Below, piece by piece: positions 16,106 through 24,800 of a DNA stretch of 48,339 bases. The notes under the pieces were generated by a model, which was not told the origin of the DNA, made no database searches, and saw nothing but the letters and a program-made list of their open reading frames with translations. The translations under genes and the position numbers were made by a program. Each line of letters starts with the position of its first letter. Within the stretch, counting starts at the first letter, position 1. Source of the DNA: an uncultured Holophagaceae bacterium (GTDB taxonomy: Bacteria; Acidobacteriota; Holophagae; Holophagales; Holophagaceae); NCBI GenBank assembly GCA_903880675.1, contig CAIRQL010000166.1, positions 1-48,339 of the forward strand, read 5' to 3'.

Positions 16106-17581
16106 ATGACTTCCGCGAAGGCTTCGGCTCGGATCTACTTCACCGACTTCTTTGGTGTCGATCCTGAGGCCCTTGAAGCCTACGGAGCGTTCAATGTCTC
16201 CCTGGTCAACGATCTGCCTCTATTCATCGACCCGTTCCTTCTTTTCGACAGCAAGGACGAGAAATACCAGCGGCCCCACCAGGACATCATCCAGTATGTC
16301 CGTTTCCTGCGTGATCGATCGGTCGAGACGATTCTCCCCCCGCGGATGGTGGAGGAGTGGTTTCACTTCCCTGAGGTCCGCCAGAACTGGCTGGGGTTCA
16401 GCAAGAGTGGCAACGGTGGCAGCGGTTTGGGAGCCAAGTTCGCTCACGCCCTTCACAAGAACTTGCACTCAGCCTTTCGGGCCTTCGGTGAAGAAACCAT
16501 CACCCGCGGGCACCACCTCGAAAAGCTTCGCCTGCTCGACAATGGAGTGGGGCGGGATCACCTGAGTGATTTCACGACCAATCTGATCAAGGCCTTCCTT
16601 CTGGACTACACCCAGACGTTCGCTCTGGAGCACCTGAAACCCACCCAACGGCGGCGCGTGGCAGTTCAAAAAGTCTGGTTCGACTATGAGCGCCAGCGTT
16701 GGCGCGGTGCACATTACGAACTCCCTTACTGGAACCGTGACTTTGTCATCTTGACCCCCAAGGACTTCCTGACAAAGGATGAGGCCTGGATCAATCGAGC
16801 GGACCTTCTTGATCGCTTCCAAGACATCTACGAATCTTTACCAGACGAACAGCTCCGTGCGCGCGTGGATGAGCACTTCCGAAAGCTCCTGACAGACGAC
16901 ATGAAGGATGACGAGGTTAGGGAGGCCGCATCGGCCACCATTCAGGCCTACCCCGAGCTCCTGGACTACTACATTCGAGACAAGGAAGAGAACGGAGATA
17001 AGGCACACCAAGTAAGCGGCCTTAAGGTTCGACAAACCGAGGAACATTTCATCAACCAAGTGCGGGACTTGGTGGATCGCCATCTCGCTGGGACTGCGTT
17101 CTATCAGGACGCGGATACGTTTGAGGCGGCCTTGCGGCGGATCCATTTCCTTAAGGATGTAATCGAAAACAAGGACGGATATCGGCTGTTCTATTTGGAC
17201 GGGAAGCCCATCAAGCGTGAGGAAGATCTCCAAATCATGTACCGCCTGACCTGGTACGCCTCCCCCTATGAAATTGATCGAGAAGTAAATAATGGACGGG
17301 GTCCTGTTGACTTCAAGGCCTCTGGTGGAAGCAAGGACAAGACCCTTATTGAGTTCAAGTTAGCATCCAACAGCAAGTTGAAAAAAAATCTGCAACACCA
17401 GGTCGAGGTCTACCAAGCGGCAAATAACACCTCCAAATCAATCAAGGTCATTCTGTATTTTAGCGATTCTGAGTACGAGCGTGTCTTCAAGACTTTGAAG
17501 GAACTCAACCTACTGGACCGACCTGATGTCATCACGATTGACGCGGGTCGCGACAACAAACCCTCTGCTTCAAACGCGTGA
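16106..17581 (+). CDS. Putative PD-(D/E)XK nuclease, unknown defence-associated family
   Basis: I do not recognise a named family for this 491-residue protein. The first 120 residues (IYFTDFFGVDPEALEAYGAFN..., LPLFIDPFLLF) look globular and the middle is helical. The C-terminus has the pattern of a PD-(D/E)XK nuclease: GPVDFK (D402), then LIEFKLA (E416, K418), then a helix with Q and Y spaced as in that fold (NLQHQVEVYQAA). This suggests DNA or RNA cleavage but is not proof. It follows hsdS by 18 nt and precedes the HEPN gene by 18 nt, so it is probably part of the same transcript. Confidence 0.75.
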   Translation: MTSAKASARIYFTDFFGVDPEALEAYGAFNVSLVNDLPLFIDPFLLFDSKDEKYQRPHQDIIQYVRFLRDRSVETILPPRMVEEWFHFPEVRQNWLGFSKSGNGGSGLGAKFAHALHKNLHSAFRAFGEETITRGHHLEKLRLLDNGVGRDHLSDFTTNLIKAFLLDYTQTFALEHLKPTQRRRVAVQKVWFDYERQRWRGAHYELPYWNRDFVILTPKDFLTKDEAWINRADLLDRFQDIYESLPDEQLRARVDEHFRKLLTDDMKDDEVREAASATIQAYPELLDYYIRDKEENGDKAHQVSGLKVRQTEEHFINQVRDLVDRHLAGTAFYQDADTFEAALRRIHFLKDVIENKDGYRLFYLDGKPIKREEDLQIMYRLTWYASPYEIDREVNNGRGPVDFKASGGSKDKTLIEFKLASNSKLKKNLQHQVEVYQAANNTSKSIKVILYFSDSEYERVFKTLKELNLLDRPDVITIDAGRDNKPSASNA

Positions 17582-17599
17582 TTACTGAAAAGGATTACC

Positions 17600-18667
17600 T
17601 TGGCAGGCCCCAACTCGCTTCTAAACGAACTGGAAAGCATGAAGCATATGCTCATCGCAACGGCCTCAGGTGGAGATCGTGTCGACGGGTCCTACCCCAA
17701 TTTACGAAAGTCCCTGATCCAATCTTCGATTGGAGCTCGCCTACCCAGATTCATCCATACATGTCGTGACCTTGGGGAATTCTGGGGGTTCATCCAGCCG
17801 AAATTTAGGCACTATCGGGAGCGGTCGGCTTTTCTGGTAGAGGAATTCGCCCCATTACTTGATGAACTCGAACGTGCAGAACTCCACCCGGGCCTTGCTC
17901 CCATTCAAGACACACTTGGCAAGGTTGATAGCGACCATGTCAGGGATGCGTGGCAGAAGGCTCTTGACCGCCGAACTGAGGACCCGGAGGGCGCGATCAC
18001 GGCGGCCCGAACGCTTCTCGAAGCGGTCTGCAAGCACATCCTGGATAGTTGTTCGATCTCCTATAACGACAAGGAGGAACTTCCCGGGCTTCATGCGCTG
18101 GCCATCGAACAACTCAATCTGGCCCCCAGTCAGCACACCGAACCGATATTCAAAACAATCTTGGGCAACTGCCAGTCGGTGGTGAACGGGCTTGGCACAA
18201 TGCGAAATCGACTTGGGGACGCGCATGGTCGAGCCATGCGCCAAGTGAAGCCAGCCCCAAGGCACGCCGAACTCGCCGTCAACCTCGCCGGCACTGTAGC
18301 CTCATTCTTGGTTTCGACCTGGGAAATCAAAGAGCCTCTCCTTTCTACATCCAGGCGGCTCTCACCCGACGAACGGCAGGTCTTGCTGCTGGCCCGCCAA
18401 AAGGGCGACAAGGTATCGATGCACCGAGTGAAGACCGAGACAGGGATGGGCCTTGCCATTGATGGATTGACCGAACTGGAGGACGGGGCAACTACCGTCC
18501 AAGCCCTGTTTAATCGAGGGATTCTAGGGGGTGAATCGATGGACCAGGCCCTGACTTACCCGCTCACTTCCCTCGGCCTTGCCGAAGCCGCGGAGGTTGC
18601 CCGCAATCCTATTGCTGATGGAACTTCGCCATCGGCCTCAGCTATCGGAATCCCGAAGGCGAAGTGA
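17600..18667 (+). CDS. Abi_C / HEPN-type abortive infection protein
   Basis: This 355-residue protein resembles the abortive-infection C-terminal (Abi_C, AbiJ-like) family. The section from DPEGAITAARTLLEAVCKHIL (about 128-148) through GLGTMRNRLGDAHG (197-210) to AELAVNLAGTVASFLV is the characteristic block. R202, N203 and H209 form the HEPN ribonuclease motif RNx5H (RN......H). Proteins of this class cut RNA when triggered and stop growth. A tail of about 110 residues after the HEPN block may be winged-helix-like. The start is TTG 17600, supported by AAAGGA five bases before it; ATG 17642 is the alternative. Its position behind RM genes suggests a backup toxin, as with PrrC beside EcoprrI; that is an analogy only. 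Confidence 0.78.
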   Translation: MAGPNSLLNELESMKHMLIATASGGDRVDGSYPNLRKSLIQSSIGARLPRFIHTCRDLGEFWGFIQPKFRHYRERSAFLVEEFAPLLDELERAELHPGLAPIQDTLGKVDSDHVRDAWQKALDRRTEDPEGAITAARTLLEAVCKHILDSCSISYNDKEELPGLHALAIEQLNLAPSQHTEPIFKTILGNCQSVVNGLGTMRNRLGDAHGRAMRQVKPAPRHAELAVNLAGTVASFLVSTWEIKEPLLSTSRRLSPDERQVLLLARQKGDKVSMHRVKTETGMGLAIDGLTELEDGATTVQALFNRGILGGESMDQALTYPLTSLGLAEAAEVARNPIADGTSPSASAIGIPKAK

Positions 18668-18700
18668 AGTTCCCTGATTTCCGGCCACCGAAGGAACTGT

Positions 18701-21289
18701 ATGCAGCCCGACAAGTCCACCATCGTCCAACTCTTCGACAACCGGGAGCAGTACCTCATCCCGCTATTTCAGCGTGGCTATGTCTGGACGCTCACGGACG
18801 AGGTGCTTCCCCTTTGGGACGACATCATGGACCAGGTGGAGGCCCTGCGGGAATTCAACGATCGGGTAGAAGAGGCGGGCGGAAAATCCAACCACCTGAA
18901 ACCCATGAAGAAGCACTTTCTCGGGACCTTGGTCCTGGGCGCCCCATCGGATAATGGCACTGACCGGATCCCTACCCGGGAGGTCATCGACGGGCAGCAA
19001 CGCATCACGACCTTTCATCTACTTTTCCTGGCACTCAGGGACCTGCTCGCCCTGAGCGGGGATACAGGTCTGATTGAAGACCTCTTGCAGCTCACGCGGA
19101 ACCGGGGCGACTACAAGGACAAGAGTGACTACCACAAGGTCAGGCCCACCAACGTCGGCCGGGACATCCTCCAGGGCCTGATCGAACAAGGTGGGCTCGA
19201 GGCGGTCTGTAAGCGGTTCCCCAGCAAGCTCAACGGCAAGCCTGTGGAGCGCCCTCCCCTTGTCCAGACCTACCTGTTCTTCTATGGCGTCCTATCCCTT
19301 TTCCTCCGCGGGAAGGCGCACGACCTGCAGATCAAGGCTGAACGAGATCCTGAAGGACAGACCCTTGCCCATTCCATCATCCGGTCCATCAAGCGGGATC
19401 CCGCCCTGCAGATCCCATACAGCCACCTTTCTGTGGACCTCGCCCATGCACGTCTCCTGAAGAGGGCCCTCCACTCCTGCTTCCAGATCATGGTACTGAA
19501 GCTGGACGATCGAGAGGACGACCCCCAGATCATCTTCGAAACCCTGAACGCCCGGGGTGTGCCCCTTCAGCCCAGCGACCTGGTCCGGAACTACCTCTTC
19601 CTGCAATCCACGCGGAAGGGGGAGGACGTGGACTCGCTCTATGAGGACTATTGGAAACCCTTCGATGAGCAACCTGACACCACCCTGGGGGCCAAGGGCG
19701 AAAAGTTCTGGAAGGTCCAGGAAACCCAGGGCCGCTTGAAGAACTCCCGCCTGGACCTGCTGCTCTACTACTACCTGGGCCTGCGTCGGCAGGAGACCAC
19801 AAAGGTATCTCATGTCTTCGAAGGGTTCAGGGACTGGTGGGAATCGGAAGATCGAAACACTGATTCAGAGCTCGCCCAGCTTCAGACCATCGCCAAGTAC
19901 TTCTCCAACTTCCTTTCCCCCATCCAGGGCACCCGCCTGGGATCTTTCTGTCGGCGGATGAGGCTGCTCGACACGGCCACCTTGACCCCATTGGCCCTGT
20001 ACCTGCTTGAGAAGCATGGTGGCGCGACACCTGCTGTAGAGATGGCTCTTGATGACCTCGAATCGTACGTGGTTCGCCGGTTTGTCTGCGGGTTCACCCC
20101 GAAGGGGTACAACCGCATTTTCCTTATTCGTATCCTGGGAGAAATGGTCCGGGATGGTTCGAAGGACCCCGGCCTCCTTCGGAGGAAACTGCATGACCTG
20201 GAGGGCGCCAGCCAGCGCTGGCCAGCTGACCAGGAATTTCGCCAGTCGTGGTGCCACAACGCCCTGTATACCAACCGTGCCCCCAAGGTGAAGGCCCTCC
20301 TGGAAGCACTCGAGATGGCCCTCCGGTCAGGAAAACAGGAATGGCAGGACCTTCCCATGGCCCTGACGGTTGAGCACGTCCTGCCCCAGAACGGATCCCC
20401 AGAGAATTGGCCCATTGCTGATACCTCGGACGAAGGCAGGGCCACCAGGCAGCGTCTGCTGCACAGCATCGGCAACCTCACCCTCGTGACGCCAAGCTTC
20501 AACTCAGCCCTCAGCAACGCCCCGTTTGTGGCCAAACGGAAGGAAATCGTCACTACGAGCCTGCTGAACATGAACACCTACTTCCAGCGGTTCGCCGAGG
20601 ACCCGCTCTGGGATGAGGCCCGGATCAAGGCCCGAAGCGAAGAACTCTTCGAGCTCGCGAAGCAGATCTGGCCGCACCCCGGGCCAAAGGCCGAGACCCC
20701 GGAGACAATTGGATCCAACCTCGGACACGATAGGGGGGATCTCGACCCAACCGATACGCCTTGGCTTTCAGTGAAAAAGGCCAAGAAGATCGGGAACGGT
20801 GAACAGGGTCCCTGGAACGGCCAATACTACGTGAGCTTCGGCGATGAAGAATCCCGTAACTGGGAAGAGGCCATCAAATACGGATTTGTGTCCGCTGGCG
20901 GAGGTCCCTGGTACAGCAAGACCCTCGCACTACTGCAGCCCGGCGGCCGTGTGTGGGTGATGATGCCCGGCCGCGGCTATGTCGGAGTTGGAATCGTCGA
21001 GGAGCCAGTGGTCAAGGTCGATGTCTTCCAGGTCACCCTGCCCGACGGGCGGAAGGTCCCGATCACCCATCCCGATGCTGGAATCCAATCTAGTGGCATG
21101 TTCAAGCACCAAAGTGACCCCGAAAAGGCTGAGTATTTGGTCCGCGTGAAGTGGATCCAAACCCATTCCCCATCCCAAGCCATCTGGGAGCCAGACTTCT
21201 TCGCCATCCAGCATTCCGCCTGCCGGCCGAAGTCGCTGACGTGGCCTCGGACTGTCGACCGCCTGAAGGCGATCTGGGGAATCGAATAA
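18701..21289 (+). CDS. DUF262-DUF1524 nuclease (GmrSD/SspE-like) with PUA/EVE-like C-terminus
   Basis: This 862-residue protein begins with a DUF262 ParB-like domain: PLFQRGYVW (21-29) and the signature IDGQQR (about 96-101), which in GmrS/SspE proteins uses nucleotide hydrolysis. DUF1524, an HNH-type nuclease, follows: EHVLPQ near residue 556 and GNLTLVTPSFNSALSN near 590-606. After about residue 690 comes a further globular domain (YVSFGDEESRNWEEA, VWVMMPGRGYVGVG) that resembles PUA/EVE-like readers of modified bases. The family cuts or nicks modified phage DNA (glucosylated cytosine for GmrSD) or responds to phosphorothioate for SspE. AAGGA before ATG 18701 supports the start. Inference: a type IV modification-dependent restriction layer. 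Confidence 0.85.
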   Translation: MQPDKSTIVQLFDNREQYLIPLFQRGYVWTLTDEVLPLWDDIMDQVEALREFNDRVEEAGGKSNHLKPMKKHFLGTLVLGAPSDNGTDRIPTREVIDGQQRITTFHLLFLALRDLLALSGDTGLIEDLLQLTRNRGDYKDKSDYHKVRPTNVGRDILQGLIEQGGLEAVCKRFPSKLNGKPVERPPLVQTYLFFYGVLSLFLRGKAHDLQIKAERDPEGQTLAHSIIRSIKRDPALQIPYSHLSVDLAHARLLKRALHSCFQIMVLKLDDREDDPQIIFETLNARGVPLQPSDLVRNYLFLQSTRKGEDVDSLYEDYWKPFDEQPDTTLGAKGEKFWKVQETQGRLKNSRLDLLLYYYLGLRRQETTKVSHVFEGFRDWWESEDRNTDSELAQLQTIAKYFSNFLSPIQGTRLGSFCRRMRLLDTATLTPLALYLLEKHGGATPAVEMALDDLESYVVRRFVCGFTPKGYNRIFLIRILGEMVRDGSKDPGLLRRKLHDLEGASQRWPADQEFRQSWCHNALYTNRAPKVKALLEALEMALRSGKQEWQDLPMALTVEHVLPQNGSPENWPIADTSDEGRATRQRLLHSIGNLTLVTPSFNSALSNAPFVAKRKEIVTTSLLNMNTYFQRFAEDPLWDEARIKARSEELFELAKQIWPHPGPKAETPETIGSNLGHDRGDLDPTDTPWLSVKKAKKIGNGEQGPWNGQYYVSFGDEESRNWEEAIKYGFVSAGGGPWYSKTLALLQPGGRVWVMMPGRGYVGVGIVEEPVVKVDVFQVTLPDGRKVPITHPDAGIQSSGMFKHQSDPEKAEYLVRVKWIQTHSPSQAIWEPDFFAIQHSACRPKSLTWPRTVDRLKAIWGIE

Positions 21290-21446
21290 GATCTGTTTGT
21301 TACTTTAGACCTTTGGCTCTTCAATTCGAACCCCACGCGACATAACCCTACTTATTGGATATGGGCCCCCTGCCCCGCCCATACATTCCAGTCAGAACTC
21401 GATTCCTCCTTGGTCTAGTTTTCTGGGTGGGGGGAATCATAGCACT

Positions 21447-21647
21447 CTACATTAATCCGATTAGTCTCATGATCCCAACAACAACATAGACGGTTATAAA
21501 TATTATCAAGACTATGCCACACCCGACCTTTGGAAGGTTGATTGGTTTGTCTCCAATATGTTCGAGTACCCACATGATGGGATAACCCACTGCCGCACCA
21601 ACCAGGCAGGTCAAGACTGTAAACATCAAAAATGCAAATACACTCAA
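21447..21647 (-). CDS. Small two-helix membrane protein
   Basis: This 66-residue frame encodes two hydrophobic segments (about residues 3-27 and 43-63) joined by a short polar loop, as in small inner-membrane proteins. It begins with TTG, but AAAGGA lies at the right distance before it, which is why I keep it. I recognise no family. It stands alone between the convergent ends of the DUF262 gene and the DruE-like gene, in AT-rich sequence. Confidence 0.45.
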   Translation of the reverse strand: MSVFAFLMFTVLTCLVGAAVGYPIMWVLEHIGDKPINLPKVGCGIVLIIFITVYVVVGIMRLIGLM

Positions 21648-21691
21648 ATCTGGATTCCTTTAGTCCTCATAAGCCTGGGGCAGCGGAATGT

Positions 21692-21774
21692 AATTTTGAC
21701 CGTGTTGGAATTGAAGCGAGAGCCATCGACGCGCCTAGAGATGTATAAGCCGGGCCCGACTCAAAATTTTGACC
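21692..21774. repeat. Duplicated AATTTTGACC motif, possible IS21-type end relic
   Basis: AATTTTGACC occurs at 21692-21701 and again at 21765-21774, the second within CAAAATTTTGACCACC. Paired motifs of this kind occur at the ends of IS21-family elements. No transposase reading frame is present, so at most a terminal scar remains. Apart from this and the small membrane gene, the gap 21290-21838 holds nothing I can identify. Confidence 0.3.
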
Positions 21775-21838
21775 ACCTCGGTTGTGTGAACCCGTAGTTT
21801 TAGATTATGGATCACCTACAGCCCATGATTTTGAAATT

Positions 21839-24800
21839 TTATATACCATTTTTGGCCCGACGATTAGGTCGAACCTCACTACGCACCTTCCTTGGCATAT
21901 TAAGGGCCATCAATATTTCCGAGGCAAGTATTGAGGCGGAATAGGGAATCAGGTTCCACCCCGGGAGTACAATCCGCGGCTCGTTCTCGACGATCACCGC
22001 CACTCTTTGCTCTGGCCAACACCATTCCGCAGTCCCAATGGTTTCTTGACCAAGCACAAGATCTCGACCGACTTCGGGGAGAGGGACACCCAGCTCTTGT
22101 AACTCGAGAAGAATCGGGTGCCCTACGGATGAATATTTCAAGACTGAATCCCAATTCCATTCATCTAAACTTTCCGGCTCATTCCCTTCATATGCCGTGC
22201 CAAATACCTGGCCTAGCGACGTTTCCGACATGGCACCACCTGCCAGATTCTGAATCAGCAATTCCATCGCAGCGAGGCCTGCCAGCCTCCTTAGTGGCTT
22301 GATGCGGTGTTCTGCCCTGTTGTCATGAGTCAGGATGCATTCTGGACATGCGTTGGAACAGGCGTCCGATGGACGGTGCTCATGGGAAAGAATTTTTCTT
22401 GCGAGGTCCAACCAGGCGGAAAGCCGCTTGGATTCTTGCAGTCTCGCCAGCAATCCACTTCCGCCGCTGGTTAAGTCAACAAGATATAGGGTTTCAGGAG
22501 CGTCTTCTGTGATATCCGAAATGGCGAGTGTTCGGGGGTCGAGTTCTAATAAGAAGGCTGCAGCAAGACGGAGTGCGTGGGATGCTGCGCGCATCCCCTC
22601 ATAGCCTATGGGGGCGAGACTACGGATTCTCAGGACATCCATCCTTACGACTTCTCCTAAAACAACGGAGTCAGGTGCAGTCGTAGTGTCCTTGGCACAA
22701 CAAGGTGTCCAAGGACGACCGTCAGCGACTACCCTACGCATCCGGCCACACCCAGAACACAGCCAGAATCCTTTTTCTTCGCCTCCTAGGTTCAGAAACG
22801 CCACATGCACAGAAGGTCGGAAGGTGATCATTCCATCGGGCCATTGGCGATCATCCAACGTGAGAATTCGGGAAGATCGACCTGGCGGTAGTTCAGCGTT
22901 TGTTCCCGCTAGTTTGAACCCATCTTCTGAGGAAAAAGCATAAGGAATCACGATCGATCGCAGATCGTGCTCGCTGCTCATACAGGCTGGGCACGCTCCC
23001 AAGTCTCCTGATTGTGAAACATGCTGATGACCACAGATGCGGCACTGAAGTAGGGTGAAAAGCCGGTGGTGGGTGTCTGACTGCCCCCGTCGAATATCAG
23101 CGGTCAATCCTCTTACTGTCCAGCTTCGATTGGCAACGACCACCGTCGCGCCGGGTGTCCATTCCATTACGGCTTGGCGCCTGTCGCGTTCTATGGCGCC
23201 TGCAAACTCGATCGCCTTAGGGGGCCGTAGGCTGACAGAAGAAATGGGGAACCCAAATCGAGGGAGCAAATGATTCTCCGCCAACCACTGGAGAGCATCG
23301 TACTGCCGCAGCGAGTGCACAAGTAGGCGCATGAATTTCGTTTGCTGCTCAGGGCCGCTGCTAATTGACTCCTCTACCCGGAGGACTTGCTTGCGAATCT
23401 GATGCAGCTGGGCCTCGAGATCTGCCTTGCCTTCCTTTAGCCAGCTCGAGAGTACGCTGCGCTCCTTGCCAAACAAGGCTTGTCCTCGCGACCATTGATC
23501 ATCCGTTAGAGTCTCCCACCGCTTAACAGCCTCATCCCCCCAACCGGGCGCGGAAACCTCAAGATTCCAGGGTGATTCTGGATACCGGGCGTTCCAGTCA
23601 TCGATTGACTTCCTTCTGAGCTCCGGATCAATTCCAGCGAAAATCGAAATCTTGTTGAGAAGTTCGCTACCTGAGCCAACTTTGACGAGTTCGCCACCGC
23701 GAACAAGTAGTCCAAGGCGCCACGCAAAGAAATGCTGGCGTAGCTTCTCCTCTCGCTCGAGATCTACCCTGGGCGTGATGCCAGGCCTTTTAAGAAATGC
23801 CTTAAGGTCACGATGAGCCCAGCGATCAAAGCTATCTTCGCCCGCGAAGGTCAAGGCCAGGCAAGACCGAGAGCGCGATCGACCGGCACGTCCAACCCGC
23901 TGGGTATGGTTTGATGCAGCGGGGGGTACCCCCATCAATACGACACTATCTAAATCAGGTAGATCAATGCCCATTTCGAGCGTAGTGGAGCTGCAGAGCA
24001 CATTCATTTTAGCTTGCCTGAAAAGCAGCTCATCTCTTCGAACCTGATCTCCGCTTCGTTGGGCGGTGTGCTCAAAGGCCGTCAGCCCCTCAGGCGGATC
24101 GCGATGCAGCAGAACGTTGTGTGCATGTGGATAGGCGTCAATATCATTGCCCTGGTCTATGGACGGATCTATTGGGAGTAAGTTGCCAGCACATGGCTCG
24201 GACCGCTCCTTCCCACGTGCTTCTCTGTACCTAGGTTCTGCGCAGGCAGCAAGCAGTCCCCAAGGTGAGATCGATCCACACCTATCACAAAGAAAAGCGC
24301 CAGTCCCAAATCGGAGCTGGATCAGCTCTGCGTTCAGGCGCAGAGAATCGACCCCATCCACCGATTCAAAGTTGAGGATCGGCATACTCTGGGAAACTTG
24401 TCTTAACCCTTCCCAAAGCGCAACATACACACGCTTGTTCCAGGTCTCGTCAGTGCGGCCGTTGCAATGCTGACAAAGTAGATCGAGGAAGGCAGTGAAC
24501 TTACGCATTCCAATGCGATCACTTGCAAAGCTAAATACGCCGGGATTGCTAGATTCTTGAAGCACCGCCCGCCGATTCATGAACGCCTGACCCCAGTCCT
24601 CCTCTTGGCCGGTAAAAGGCCTCGGAAGCAAGACGCACCGCTGCTCAAGCATGAGGTTACAGGCCCGCTCAAAAATTTCCTGATGCAGCGTTTTCTGAAT
24701 CCCATGCGCCGATAAGGGCTCAAGGGCACCGACCAGGTTCGGCCACTGGATTTGGACGAGCCCAAGCTTCTTTGCGGTCGGAGTCCTTCCAGATGGCCGA

